Positions 1-13,900 of a DNA stretch of 64,000 nt are shown one piece after another. Below the pieces are notes generated by a model. The model was not told where the DNA came from and made no database searches. It saw only the letters and a list, made by a program, of their open reading frames with translations. The stretch's first letter is position 1, and each line of letters begins with the position of its first letter. The DNA is from Lunularia cruciata (taxonomy: Eukaryota; Streptophyta; Marchantiopsida; Lunulariales; Lunulariaceae). Both the position numbers and the translations under genes were made by a program. The stretch covers positions 49,886,243 to 49,950,242 of the forward strand of contig OX419761.1 of NCBI GenBank assembly GCA_948567375.1, given 5' to 3'.

Positions 1-155
1 AAGTTATTGCTTGTCATTGATCGCTGCTTTGTATATGCTAGAAGGTAACGGTGAGTTTGGTGTGAGAAGGTTGCAAACTGTCTCTATCGATATTTACAAT
101 CTGACCTAAGACGGTCGACCTGGCTTGCAGTGCTTATGGCAACATAGGTCTCTCA

Positions 156-968
156 ATGGGTTACAGCTGCAGTATGCGCCTTCAACAGGACCTCCCATGT
201 GAAAGCGTACCATACAGCTTTTCTGGTGTGTGGAGCATTGCAGGTCGTTTAACGATAATTGCGATCATGATTCTGGGTCGTCATCGAGGTTTACCTGATA
301 ACGTCGACTCTGCTATCCGGCTACCAACTAAGCTTGCTCCACACACACTTCCGCCAACACCTCATCCACCATCAAGTGTTGCAAACTATTCTCGCTTCTC
401 ACCCTGGAATGGAGATCCACATCAGCCAGCACCACTTACTCACCGGAGGTCTTCTACCTTCCCCTCCGTTTCTTTAATGCCAACCCTCTACATCCAAAAC
501 GAATTAGCTTCATCACTCACGCCATCAGAGAGCATCTCTCACTTCTGTCCTAGCAGTCACGTCCTACCTTCAGGCATTTCGTCCAAACCATCTTCACTAT
601 CGACACCAACTTTTGTGATATCTTCTCCTTCCTCTGCATCCTCTAACTCCAGACCTGAAGAAACTAAAACGTCAGAAACTACAACAACGATTAGTTTTAC
701 TTCCCCTCCGCCGTCGTCGGCTTGCAGGACTGCTTTAGAGGTTGAAACACCATCTAAGGAGGGGCTTGCGTCTGATTCGCTTGCTGATGACGGTTCCCCA
801 CGTTTGCTTCCAGTTTCCATCCGTCCGCAAATACTGAGAGGATCTCCGTTGACATTGGAAAAACCAGGGGTCTCACCCGTTGCTTCTTCTTCTTTCTCCT
901 CTCCCTCTCACATGACTGCTTCAGATCTTCAAACACCGGGGATCTCATCTTATGCTGAGTTCTTGTAG
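156..968 (+). other. Ser/Pro-rich open frame, possible exon of an unidentified gene
   Basis: An open frame of 270 codons runs through CT-rich DNA. Apart from a short hydrophobic stretch near residues 37-43 the product is rich in Ser, Pro and Thr, and no family motif is visible. Stop-free length is partly explained by base composition, because CT-rich DNA has few stop triplets on this strand. The minus strand is also open over 557-820. It could be the last exon of a gene that starts outside the window, or chance. I do not recognise it. Confidence 0.25.
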
Positions 969-3174
969 TTGTCCCCAACGCCATATGCTCCTGAGTTGGT
1001 ACCACCAGGGACTACAATTATTTTTCGCTCTCCCCCATTCCCCTCACCGTCATGTCGTTCCAACCTTGGGGAGCTAGAAGCTCTCACCTGAATCACAGAT
1101 CATTCCTCTTATTCACCCTCTACACCTCCCAGATTCCTCCACTTACCCTCTTCCATCTCCCTCCAGCATGACTAGAACCAAAATTGAAGGACCATGATCT
1201 CAAATTTTGCTTCTACTTCTCACCTTACTCTCATGGCAACATAATAGCATTTGGTGTTTTGCTTCCTGGAGACAAACCTTCAAATGCTTGCATACGACAT
1301 CTAATCTCACTCTAGTTCAGCAATTCTGGTTTATGTTCATGGTAAAGTGGACAGGGGGCTTTGTTTGTTCATCTTGGCTGGGAGGAGACAAGAAGGTTCT
1401 GTCTGTATAGAAGAATTGAGTCCGGAATTCCGAGGCTCTTTCTCACCCATTCATGGCCCAGGAAGAAGGATAGCACATCCTCAAGTTCTTATCTAGGACT
1501 CCCCACCAAGTAGTCGCTAGCATCAGGAATTGTCGCTTAAACAGTTAGAGAAAATGTATCATAAATTCCAACTTAGTTCTCAGGTTAGATGACGCAAGAC
1601 AAAAATTTGACCTTAAGCCCGTGTAGATTTGATCCATATAGGTAGCTTCCATATTGAGCAAGTCAAGAAGGCTTCACTACTGTACCATATTTAAAAGTCT
1701 CGCGAATCGAACATTTACTTCGTATCTGTGAGAGCGTAAATATCTTCTTGATCGACGCATTCTTTAGTTTAAGCAAAAGATGGTTAACCGACCAGAGTTG
1801 ATAACTCCTATTGCATACTTCTCCAGGTAACAGCCCGAAGGCTCAACTGCATTGAGTCCTCAACATGGTCCCACATGGGCAAGACTAAAGATCTCGTAAC
1901 CAAATTTGAACCTGACGATTAAAATCACCATAAGGACTACAGAATATGGACCCTTGTGTTTGGATGGCTTGCGCAACAGAACGCCATTCCATGTTGCGGA
2001 GTTGTCTGTAGCCTCTCTTCAACTCGCCGATTAACCACTAGACACAACAACGGGATACTTCTCCAGCCTGACTCGACTTCGATAAGTCCAAGAGCATTCA
2101 TGGGCTCCATCCAAGTTTTTACTACTTCCGACAAAGAATCTTCAAAGTAGAAGACATAAGCCAGATCACAGGAGACTTCCCGTTCCTACTTATGGCTCAA
2201 GCTATCTCCATTGCTCATCCTTGAAGGTACTGTCTGAAGGAGATATTTTCTAAATCTGAAGCTACTTCTGGTGATTCTTCCTTGGAAGCCGTCAATCATC
2301 CCCAACAAGATATTAATCCACAAAAGAATCGACTTGGTCTTTGATCACCAGTTACGAAAGTCCTACGAACTTTGTAGTTAACACGTACTGACACATGCCC
2401 ATCACAAAAAACTCTCATCAAGCGGCCACAGGTCTGCACTGTAAGAAGCACTTGATAACAAGTTGTCCGTGTGAATCTACTGCTACTTAAATGAGTGGAA
2501 AATTGGACTGGATCTCAATCCCTCACCCAGAACCTAGGGTCTTCAAGTGTAAAGACTTGAAGGTGATCGTGTGTAATGCAACTCAGTATCATCAGAGTTC
2601 CCCGTCACTCCCACCACTCTTTTGGAAAACTTCTTCTACTTGAACATCCTCCCTTTCGACTTCAAGGTCTCGCTTCCTGTGGGTCACGATGGCGTTAAGA
2701 GGCAGTTAGTAGAGGCTTTTGGTCCCAGTAAGTAGAAAAAATTTAAGTTGGAGGGTGTAGACCCGGGGGAGTATACTATTTTGCGACACAAATCACGAGG
2801 ATTTGCCACCTTGATTTATATTACCACCTACTAGCGAACCAGTGCAAAAAAGCAGACTTGTGGTGTGAAACGCAGAGGAAAGAAAAACATATTTGCGTGA
2901 TGGTTCGACAAGCCCAATGATAACCAAAGAAGAGCGCCATGCCTTGCCCAGATAGTCAAGCAACAGAAAAGGCACTTTTGACAAGAGTCAGTATTATACC
3001 AACTAACTACAAGCGTGTGGTAACACCAACATGAATCTGACCCAGTCTTTGACAAAGCACAACGTAATATAGTGCACATCCCCCAGGGTTACCGGTTCCT
3101 AGAATAGCAAAACTTTGAAGATCAACTTGGAGTGTAAATCTACTTGAAGCTAACAACAGTCAAGGAAAGTAGCC
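969..3174. other. Interval with no recognisable gene
   Basis: CT-rich tracts continue to about 1170, then the sequence becomes mixed and has stops in all frames. Only short open frames of about 60-80 codons occur, and none shows a family motif. The part next to 3175 should contain the 3' UTR and transcription end of the Canopy-like gene on the minus strand. Confidence 0.5.
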
Positions 3175-5947
3175 CTACTTGCGCGACTTGCAGTGTTTGG
3201 TAAGCTCCCAACACAGAACGTCCTCAACTTCCCCAGCCTTGACTTCTCCTTTTTGTATCTTGTCAGTCAGCTGAGATACACAATGCCCTTAACAATGAGA
3301 ATTGCACAGTTTCACCTCTCCTTCCAATGAGCATGCGGCACAGCTTGATCTTTATGAGAATTACAAAAGGAAAACGTTTCAAGGTTTTCTTACGAGGAGC
3401 TGTTACCTCATCTTCCGTTGTCTCGAGAAGCCTGTAGCAGACAATGAAATGCACAATTAAACAAATGTATCAGCTCCAGACGACGTTTAAGCCAAGAAAT
3501 CTGTAGCAAGAATATCCTATGACAAAAAGAGGACAGACTAACACAACGAAACATATTCAGGCCATCAGTAGACAATATCTTTTTGAACAATGTATCTGCT
3601 GTTTGTCACAATCAACACCCAACACAACTAGCCAACGGGCCCAAGTAACAAGAGTACATACAAACCGAGAGGGAGAGTTCACGACCTTCCACAGTACGAG
3701 ATGAGCTCTTTAGAGTGCCTCTCGGCGGCTTGTCGGTCTGCAGATATTCAGAGCTAATATGAGAACTCTGAATCACATTCCATAGGTATTACTCCAAGTC
3801 TACATAATTGAATCATGGAATACAGAACCCGTTATAAGAAGCCTAGTTTCATACTCACGTCCCAGTCTACAGTATCTCTTCAACGGAGAGTGTAGAGTAT
3901 CTGGCAAAAGTGCAATCGTCAACAAGGAAACATCGAGCGTACAGATTCTAAGTCGTAACGATCTTCACGTTACTGTTAGGCTCGAGAAAAGCACGTGTGA
4001 TGAGGATAAAGGGAATCAAATGGAACGTAATATTACCTATACCGATCAAGTTACCATCAAGCACCCTCATCCACTCCCCGAGACCGTCTTCATTCTGCAA
4101 GTGCATACAAGCCTCAAACATTTAGCTTTCCTTCGACGCATAAGCTCAGCTCGCTGCCTTCAAAGCCGCGTACTTATACATTAACTAGAGATGCAGTTAA
4201 ACAATGGTCTGAACGGGCAGACATAGTTAATGAGTTTGTACAATATCTACGAAAGTAGAGGGTTTATGACCTTTTTGTACATGTAGCCTTTAAACTTCGC
4301 ACAGAGTCCATCGAGTAGTTCCACGACCCTCAATTCACTAACCCTGGATCCACGAAGCTCCACACACAGAACAATTTGATATCACAAATACCGTTTGAAC
4401 TATCAGCAAGACTGAGAAATAGCAGGATATTGGTCATTTATGATGGGAATAGAAGCAAAATGGCAGTACCAAAATTCCACTACCATAATGATAATATAAC
4501 TTAATAAGGAAAAGCAAGAAACCAGTTCCCGTTCTTTTGTTACAAGAAGGAAAAAATAAATTACGCATGTTTCGAAACACCTAACGTATCGAGGTGGTAA
4601 GTCGTCTCCAACTTCCAAAGCTACCAGCAGTCGAGAAGACAGTACTCCAGAAGCTGGGCAAAATATTGGATACTTGAAAATACTGATCGGCAAGATAGCA
4701 ATCTCCGCAGATAATCAACGGCATTAATGTTCTCACATTCATGAGCTTTGGCGGAAACCAGTAGAAAGGACTTAAAAGAGTTACCTGTAGTCGATGACTT
4801 TGCCCTCTCGCTGACCCTTTGAATCAAGTCGATGTCTTAAGTCGATATGATTTCTGGGTCTCTCCTGCATTGCCCATTTCCTCGAATGGAAGACGTCAGA
4901 ATGTGAATATACCAGGTTTTATGTTTCCCCATCAATCAAGATTAACCTAAAACAAACAATCTACATGCATCACCATTCTACAGCTCGTGTGCTTCTGCAC
5001 GCACGCTACCCTCAAAAGTTCTTCTGAAACGCACAAGTTTCTGGAGGACTGCTCATAGATAGGAGTAATCAGCACACGCGTCTATCCACCTCTTTACATT
5101 CGAGTTGATATCCAAAGTACTAGGACCGTTGATATAAGCTCAGTTGAATTATAGTTAGACGAAATCGTGCTCAGTAAACTGACAGTAGAGAACTAAGTAG
5201 CATACATTGGCAAGACCCGTCTCCAGCTCATCCTGCAGAAAGCAAAGCAACGGATTAGAAGTTTCAAGATGAATGTCAGAAGATACGATCTAGTATAGAC
5301 TAATGTAAGATCTTAGAATTGACGGAGTGAAATAGGTGAATAGGTCCCGCTTAGAACCTTGTTAAAAGAAACTGACGGACATTCAACGAGTTGTATCGTA
5401 CCCATTACAAGCTTCGCGTGTTATCACATATTTTTTTCAAATCAACTTGCCTTCTCGTATCTAGACTAAAGGAATAGAATCTGTTATTGTATTCCACTCT
5501 TTAATCAATTATCTCTTCTTCGTTTTGTGAGTCGTGTCGGTAACAGCATATAAATGCTTCGTGCTTCTCTACCTTTCAGAACTCGTTCCTTAATTCCTCA
5601 CTAATTGGAGAAAGACCCACATTGTTGATCAATCAGAAGATCTTGATAATAAGTTCAAATCCTGCTATCAGCTTTCCCTCGATCATTACATTCGAATGAG
5701 TGAAAACGAAAAGAAAATCTTCGCGTTAAAGAGGTGATAAGATCAGCGCTTCTTTGTATCACTGAGTTCTTGAACATGTATTCTAGCTGTACATCAGAAG
5801 GTAAATAAAGAAGAGAACTGGCACACGTACAGCAACGGCTTGGCAGGCGGAGCATTTGTTGGGCACACCCAAAGCAGGATTCAAATGACCCGCCAACAAC
5901 CCCATCAGCAGCAGTAAACCCAACGAGGATACCACAAATCGGTCCAT
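3175..5947 (-). CDS. Canopy/DUF3456 family (saposin-like) secreted or ER protein, 8 exons
   Basis: The coding sequence is the complement of join(3175..3270, 3407..3431, 3686..3737, 4055..4094, 4271..4343, 4785..4864, 5206..5232, 5831..5947). It totals 510 nt, or 169 residues. Every junction is GT..AG and the phases agree. Residues 1-26 form a signal peptide with a Leu-rich core, followed by NKCSACQAVA. Six cysteines (32, 35, 89, 128, 158, 165) match the saposin-like DUF3456 pattern, and the blocks RPRNHIDLRHRLD, SELRVVELLDGLC and SKELISYCGR are typical of plant members annotated as TLR4 regulator/MIR-interacting MSAP proteins. In animals, Canopy proteins are ER factors that help receptors fold; the plant role is not established. 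Exons 2 (27 nt) and 7 (25 nt) are unusually small. The C-terminus is KSRK, with no KDEL-like signal. The start is the first ATG before the signal peptide. Family assignment comes from motif memory, not a search. Confidence 0.88.
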
Positions 5948-8900
5948 TCTGAATTTCTCACGTTCCGAGTTCTGGTTCTCTTCCTCCCTGCTCCGTTTTT
6001 CTGCTGCTCCGCTCAGAGCGAGTACATCACATCAGCTCTCTCCAATCGATTCCTTTTCCTCTTTCCGAACGAGATTTCTGGAATGTTCTTGGCACTAAGA
6101 TGGAATACGTCGGCAAGAGCTGACAATCAGGGGAGTTGTCAAAAGTCTCTCTCATGCTTCTGCTGCCGGCCTGTGCACAAGCACTAAATAGTAGTACCAT
6201 AATGCACTTCACAAGCAATTGACTATCCATTGTCAAGCATTTGAATCCATTTTGGCTCGTTCGCAACGTACTACCTACTTCATCACAAGTTTGCAGTAGA
6301 CTCACGAGGTTATTTGAGGTCAGGAGGAAATTCATGTGAGGATTTAGATGTCCGAACCTTGTGAGACATATCATAAGCAAAAACATAATTTGTAACAAAG
6401 CTTTTTACTTATGGAGTTTCTTTTGATCTTGCATATTGATGATATATTACTATTCCTCCCTTATTCCGTCTTGGGCCATTGCCTTACTAGGTCAGAAATC
6501 TATTGGGTCTTTAAACTACCGGAAAGGGACTCAATAATTATTATAATCAGCATCAAAGAAATTTAAATATGTTTACTATAATAATTTTGATATCAGTATT
6601 ATTTTAGATTATAATAGTCGCAACCACACTATAAATATTGTTCCTGTATCACTCCTTGATGCCACGGAGCCTAAACCTTAACTAAGTTCAAGTTCTAATC
6701 AACGACATCGAAAAACTGCCTGTAGTTCAACTGAAAATGCTTTGATATAGATATAATGTATATCGGTAAAAATGAATTTTAGTCAAATATATTATTCATC
6801 CATTACAAGAATAGTAGCTAAAGAAATGAAAACGTGAAAAGTAGTGTAGGATATTCATATTATTATAATAAGGAAATTAAGGCTCTATTCTTATATAATA
6901 AATTATATATAACATTATTCAAGAGTTATCATTTATAGCTTAAATTAATCTTAATACTTCCACTTTACTACTCTGAAGCATTTGTGAAAACTGAGTATGG
7001 GATGGACTGGAGTGGATAACTGATCATTGTTCAAAACATATAAGATGTTAAATGTTAATTGCTTAGGTGGGGAAAAGCATTTGTGCATTATCTTCATTAG
7101 ACATTTAGTTCAAACTCTAGCAGTTGAGTTTTCAGCATAATGTTTAGCGAAGTCTACCTTTTCTAATCAAAGTAGCATGATAACCTCTTAAAAAGTTTGA
7201 ACTAATTTCTAATGTACATTATCTCGGAAACATGCAAACTAATATGATAGACTAACTCTTACATCAGTTTCTGTCAATCATTACAATTAAAATTTATATA
7301 ATACTTTTTAGTGTAACATTTTATTCACGTATCTCCATAATCAACCTACTAGAATGATGTTTTGGTTCTAAACAATCGCACTAAGGTTTTGCCAAATTAT
7401 TTCCAACAATTTCTCTGAGAGGAGATGAAGCCTCGGCTCCCAGTATTCACAACCATGATTCTACTTTGACCGGGCAATATATTCGCAAGTTCTCATTGGT
7501 CCACACTCCAGCCAAGTGGCAGCAGATCAATGGTTCTGACGTTGCTGTTTGTTTTCTCGACCAATTAGGACAACCCTCCATGTCACGAGGACGTTGTCCC
7601 CAACGCATGCAGCAAGTCCATCCAGTAAGAACAAGTTTCAGTCAAAGGACGTTCCTAACTTAACTATGCTTAGTAGCACAAGTTTCAGCAAAGGACGGTC
7701 CTATTTAACTATGGTTAGTGCTTGCGGATACGCAATGCTCCTTTTGTGATAAGTGTGGTTTGCGTGTCAGTTGCGAAACTGAGACTAATTGCTTCATGTA
7801 CAAATTATATTTAATTGATGTCAAAAGTCTACTAAGAGTAAAAGTACACTTAAGAGTAGGGATAGCTGATAAAGGATAATGAAGGAACAAATAGAATAAA
7901 GGAAAATGAAGATGTGACAATATAGTGAGAGTTTATGTCATAAATTTAACTTGATAGGCTTTTATACCGTGGGTTTTGACAAACAGTGAATCTAATATTC
8001 AGGGGATTTAAAGGGACTAATGAATGCTTTGCTCATTCCTATATAAAGCAAACATTATACAATTATAAGACTAAGGAAATGACCACATAGTGGAAAAAGA
8101 AAAGCAAAACTCGTCAACTACTTCACAAATTATAAGACAATTATGATTATGAGAATATTTGCCAAGTCGATCATCTTCGACATCACCTAGACTTGGAACT
8201 AGGTTAAGCAAATTGCGCGTTAATGGGTAAAAATAAGCAATTAATTCTCTTTCTCTTGATTATGTAAGATTTAGTCATAAATAAATCTAAGCAGGCTGAT
8301 GAGAACAAAAATTAACGGTAAATTGGATACGAAATAAAATGTTTGAATTCACCTACTTTCCCATCTCATTTATCTGTAATCATACTATCATTGCTCTAAC
8401 TGGTGTGAGGCAAAAAGAGACATTTTTCATATTATAAAATGAATGAGTAAATATTCATTGATTGGTGTACAATCTTGGATTAAGAGGGAACTGTTTTAAT
8501 AAGATAAGTATTTTAGGTTTCATAGACCTGCCTTTATGTGACAATTTGAACCCAGAAGATGAAGCATTACCGTAAATAACATCCTCACTTCATTGATCAT
8601 TGATCATAATTTCAAGATTGAGTGAAACCAAATTACTGTAGCTACCACATTAGTGTGACGTCTAATTCTCGGAACATCCCCGAAATACTAAAGGAACCAT
8701 CATTGAAGAACTCAAGAAAGCCAATTTGTGCAAAGGATTCGAAAAGCATAAAACAATAATCGCCATGACAAGACAATTAGACTAGCTCATCAAGATTTGA
8801 TAGTACGATTACTCCCTACGGTATAGGACCATGAAGATCAAGTTACCAAAGCAAAATTGGTAAGAGAATTCAATGATAAAATATTGCAGAACAGTTGAAG

Positions 8901-9555
8901 TGCTTATGTGCTAAAGGTTTAAGAACACTTCATTGGGGTTAATTTCACGGTGAAAACATCACACTATACAATGGCTAACCATGAAAAATTGATTACCGAT
9001 AACCATTTGGTTTACCCAAGGTAAAGAGGATCATGGATAAACAAAATTAGAGGGCGTTTGATTGTGTTCAAAATTCAAGTGTAGAAAAATAACGTTGTTT
9101 GCTAGGTTGTGGTTATAAGGGTCTTAGAATGGTAAATTAAAAATTAGATAAATTGTAAAGATACACTTATTAATAATAGGTATAATATGGTGATTACTAA
9201 TATAAATAATAGGTTGATGATAGGTCACTTTTGGAGACATATGTGACTGAGGTAGAGGAGGGATCATTTTTTCTTCAGATGTTATGGAGATATAAGAGAA
9301 ATGATTATCCTTACAGGCATGGGAGTACCTTTCATCCTTTGTTTAACTACCATCAGATTGGACCAAAAGTTTGCCATTTTTCTTGATGGAATAACAATGT
9401 CAACATATACTACATTCTTTTTTAGTTGACTCGTCCATTCCTCGAGCTACTAGAGCACATATCGCTCTTGCTCCAACAAGAGTGCATCCTCTTGGATCCT
9501 AGCTCAATTGTGCATTAAGGCATTTTGACTCGCATTAGCTACCTTATTTACAAAA
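5948..9555. other. AT-rich intergenic DNA, no gene recognised
   Basis: The first few hundred bases should hold the promoter and 5' UTR of the Canopy-like gene. An open frame on the minus strand at 6027-6398 overlaps this leader and has no family motif. From about 6400 the sequence is strongly AT-rich with stops in all six frames. A 47-bp tandem duplication lies at 7631-7723. I see no RNA gene. Confidence 0.55.
7631..7723. repeat. 47-bp imperfect tandem duplication
   Basis: Two adjacent copies start with ACAAGTTTCAG (7631 and 7678) and share the core AAAGGACG.TCCTA. They differ at a few positions and by a one-base gap. No function is apparent. Confidence 0.7.
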
Positions 9556-10033
9556 ATGAGATTCCGTCTAGATTTGGTCCACCCATTTGCATCTTCATTA
9601 CTCACTTGTGAGTGTGGTTCTACACTATATACAACAACATTCTATATGACATGGTGTCTTTTTGGAGGACAAAGGATATCTACTAATGATACCATTAAAG
9701 ATATAGTGTTTGTTATGGTATGGGAAAGTGGATACTTTGCTTGGAGGGAGTGTTAGTATGCTTTGCAAATGACATCTGTCATGACACTTATACTTGATCC
9801 AAGATGATGAGGTGACAATAGCAGATATTGTGGTTATGGATCCTATGCTATGCAATTTTGGAGGGAGTGATTACTCATCTCCTAGATGGGTAGCAAGCAG
9901 AACAACATCATGCAAGATCTCCAAGTATGAGGCTATACAACGAGATCACCTTTTTGTTCCTCTAGCCTTGGAGTTATATGGTGTGATGGACACAATAATT
10001 AATACATTTGTCAAGGAACGTGCACAAACTTAG
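9556..10033 (+). pseudogene. Decayed C-terminal fragment of a retroelement-type ORF
   Basis: Two overlapping reading frames (9556-9756 and 9794-10033) read as one protein broken by stops and a frame change near 9757-9793. The first part has HPFASSLLTCECGS followed by FGGQRI, then a Trp-Arg-Glu block. The second has VTIADIVVMDP, ISKYEAIQRD and FVPLALELYG. This series of blocks (Cys/His-poor tail, ADIVV, KY..IQRD, FxPLAxExYG) resembles the region downstream of reverse transcriptase in non-LTR-like elements of seed-free plants and algae. That comparison is from memory. It has no catalytic domain and is surely non-functional. The host might also be another class of element. Confidence 0.45.
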
Positions 10034-10289
10034 CATGTTAGACATCATGTGTACCATTACTTCTATACTTTATAGCATATTTTATACAATTGTGTCAATG
10101 ACAGTGTAATTCATAGGAGAGTAATCACACTAGATGATATTTCTTCAATGTTCCAATAGTTGATAGACCTTACAATTTGCATAATTAGAACTATGATATC
10201 TTAGGTCCAACAGGGTAGATTCCTCGTATTGATACTAATGGACTTAGTCTCATTTGACGCGCTATGTCTTTTGGTTGATGGGTGTTTTC

Positions 10290-10913
10290 TATCTTTCTTG
10301 TTGTTATCTTGCGCGGTCGCGTCGCCCCTTATGAATAATGATTAACCCCAAGGTACGGCGAACCCCGAGTTAAAATGGTTACCACAGTTACCGCGGGGGC
10401 GTCGTTGGTATCCCCCTTGGGGTCAAGGAAGGAAGGACGGTCGGTCGGTCATCCGGTGCTCTCTCCCCAGTTCCTTCGTGCGTGCACACTATTCGATTCG
10501 AATTTCTCGTAGACGCGACGATGCGTTCTCGTCGTGGAGAGTGAGGACTGATCGGCGACGAGGATAAGTTGTTTCGAGCGATTTCTCTTGCTCGATTGAG
10601 GTTGATTACGGAGAAACGGAGGTGACGGTGGGAGGAAATTTGTTGGAGTGAATCGAAGAAACTTGAGTGAGGAGTGAAGGTGATTTGATTGAAATTGATT
10701 AGGTGCCGACTTGTTGGACCATCGTCGAGGAGGATGGGGAGCTACAGTAGATGCTAGTGAGGCAATTGAGGAGGAAGACAGGAGAGGGGAGAAGCGGCGC
10801 GGAAGAGCGGAAGAAAAGCACATTGTGTTGGCGAATTGAGGATATAAGGCGAGGGAAGCAGAGGAAGGTCTTTATATTTTTTGTTTACAGACAGGAAGAA
10901 CGAGAGAGCAACC
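10290..10913 (+). promoter_or_regulatory. Putative promoter and 5' UTR of the SPP gene
   Basis: After AT-rich DNA the composition changes abruptly at about 10305 to GC-rich sequence that runs to the SPP start codon. A dyad of ACCCCAAGG (about 10345) and CCTTGGGGT (about 10416) flanks a GC-rich block. A TATA-like ATATAAGG lies about 70 nt before the ATG and could be a core promoter with a short leader, or simply part of a longer 5' UTR. An open frame on the minus strand over 10449-10823 looks like a by-product of the composition. No transcription start can be fixed from sequence alone. Confidence 0.4.
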
Positions 10914-13900
10914 ATGGCCCTCGTCGAGCGCCTGGCGAGTGCGGCCCTTATCGGTGTGTAGGCTTTCTTTGCAGGGTTTTTGGTCTACAGTCACTACATG
11001 GTCTGGATAGTCTTAGTTCTGCTACCCACGGCTAGAGCGAGCTGTTTTTGTGGAGGTTCTTGAGCTGTTTACGAGCTTATACATGAAGCTTTCAATCTAG
11101 ATCTTTAGCTCGTGTATAAAATTTGTTTTTAGTGGTCCGCCCCTTCCTCTCCCTACTTTGCTGATTGCAAATTTCGTATGCTTCGAGCGTAAGATTGAAC
11201 AATTAAGTCGCCGGAACGATTTGCGCCGAGCAAAAAGACACAATCGTTTAGCAGTGTATTCTATACGGGCTCTATACTGGCCGGCACAACGTTGAAGACG
11301 GATACATATCTTTCAGCACCCTGAAAGATGGAAAATTTCCTCATAGTTCAGCTTTGGATGTCCCGGATTAGCTCGAGTTCGCCATTCAGCTGTCCTGTTG
11401 ACTAACTCGTTGGTTCTGATGTGTCACGGTGATAAGTTTTTGATGACAGTATGAGTGCCCGAGGCCGAGGTTGATTAGGTTACGAATCTAACTTCTTCCC
11501 CCAGTTTTTGACTTAGATAGCGAATTCCTTTCAATACCGACCGGCCGCTCATCAATGTGGAAAGGCGACACGCACAAACCTGGGTTGATAGTTGGAGCAG
11601 TAATCGTGTCCGTCGGTTGTTGCCGACTTTCTCAGTCACGGTTCCTTTGGAGAGCATGTTAGGTCAATTTTCGGCAATTCTTACTTGAGAAGGAATTTAT
11701 TTCTTGCTACTTCACCTTATGAGTCAAAAATCAAGAAGCACAACGACCATCTGTATCAATGGTGCGAACGTCCCCAAGGGGAATCTTGCTGAAGTTAGTA
11801 ATTGATAGCTGCTCAAAATCATTCAGCCTCCGAAGGCCGAGTCGTCTGAAATACTTCAACTTCAGGAAAGAACTTGATATATGTGACGAACTCTCGAAGT
11901 CCGCTCCCCGTGAGCCGCTCTGTTTCTTCTCATGCGAAGCAGATACTGGATAGATTAAGGATCAAGTATATTCACCTCTTGGTTCTATGGTCGATCCCGT
12001 AGAGTCTTATGCTTATTCTCTCTAACTGAGAGTTACGATTTTTTTTCCTTTGTTACTGTCAAATTCAGAGTTAGTCTGGTCAGACGTGAGTATGGAACTG
12101 GTTTCCTTATTCTTTGAGTATATGAATATAAGCTGTACAGTTTTTGCTTCTCTCCTTAAAAGACATGTGCCAGATAGCTTAGATAAGTAAGACTAAATGA
12201 AAGTATACTTACCATGTGTATTATCCTGGAGCTCCTGCAGGTTTGACTTTGGCGCCTCTTGTTGTGAAAGTGAACCCAAATTTCAACGTAGTGGCTACAG
12301 CATGCCTTACCGTGTTCATCGGTTGCCACCGCTCTGTTAAACCAGCTCCTCCAACTGTAAGTGGAAATTCTGCTACCTGCGCAGAACTTATGAGCCCGAG
12401 CATCAAATGTGTGCGAAGGAATGGGGATATAAGTAGTGTCTGTCATTTATTGACCCGATAGATGCATGTTAATAATCACTGATGTGGGATGCATGCTGAC
12501 CTGACATATGGTCAGTGCTAGTGCTTACCTCCGTGCGTCACCACCCAAAGCAAGTGCAAAACAATGTTCAATCTGTGTGTAGTTTCTGATTTATGCTTGA
12601 GCTAGAAGCTTACCACATAAAGATCTACGATCTTTAAAAGGATACCTATTTTGGCCTGAAGGCAGTACCTCCACACGAGATCGAAAATGTGGTCTAGGAA
12701 TCATGTTCCTTTTCCAAGTGCAGATATCTGCGGAAATGTATTCAGCCTATCGGAAGTAGAGTCTCAGAAAGCACGATGCGTATCTTAATTTTAGTATTAA
12801 ATGTGGGCGGTTTTGTTTATAATTGTGGTGTCAACATACACTTTCAGGAAACTATGTCTAAGGAGCACGCAATGCGTTTTCCCTTCATCGGAAGTGCGGT
12901 ACTTCTGTCACTGTTTCTTCTCTTCAAGTTTCTACCGAAAGACTTGATCAACACTGTTCTTACAGTTTACTTCTTCGTCCTAGGCGTTTTGGCCTTGTCG
13001 TATGTACTCCTAGACACAAAGTTTTTGCTCTTGAATTGAATGCTTGAAGATCTTATTTTCTTACATATCACCGCCCTTGAGCAGCATATCCGCTTCATTA
13101 AAAATGTTTCAGCTTGGATATATGTCTTGAACGTTTTGTAATGTGTTGTTTACCTGGGAGAGTGGCGGTCCCTTCGGCTCACAGTTCCTTCATGCCTATA
13201 CTTTACTCCCTGGCTGACACATCCTTATTCATGGTTGTTTGGCAGGGCCACCATACTTCCTCTAATTGCGAATTTACTTCCACCCAGTTGGAATGACAAC
13301 GAACAGGCCGTTACCTGGCATCTTCCTTACTTCAAAAGTTTGTTCTGACCTTTCTTCTCATTGTCTGAATATCAGGAGTACTTCTTCATTTGTTGTATAT
13401 TTAAGTGTCGTCCATATATTTGGGTGTCACGTAGTGCGGTCGAGTTCGTATGTTTCGGTTTTGGCAAGAGTTCTATCCTAGCGCTTCCAGTGCTCAGAGT
13501 ATTCAGTGAATACTAGAGCTGCATGTATTGCGACTCTTTGGTAACAAGAAACTGGTGTGATTGTCCTTGAACTTTGTCTTGTGGTGTCTTGATTCTACAG
13601 TTCGATATTAAAAAGTTTTAAAACATTGATGCGGGCCCGATGTTGCAGATGTGGAAATTGAATTTACCAAGTCACAGGTAGTTGCAGGCATTCCTGGTAC
13701 TTTCTTCTGCATCTGGTATGTGATCAAGAAGCACTGGTTGGCGAACAACACACTGGGGTTGGCGTTTTCAATTCAGGTTACACCTTTGCCTGCTCATGCT
13801 TCAATTTGTATTGTTCTTGTAATGATGCTACGACCAACATGTTGGTGTCTCAGCTCCGAAGTCTCATATGCATTGATGCCGCTCCTCTTTCTCTCCAGAC

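Noticed and set aside
2590..2760. Possible LTR/PBS near GTATCATCAGAG
   Set aside because: No LTR ends, no second copy in the window and no adjacent gag; too weak.
10449..10823. 124-codon frame on the minus strand before SPP
   Set aside because: It covers the SPP promoter/leader in GC-rich DNA, is Ser/Pro/Arg-rich and shows no motif. A by-product of composition.
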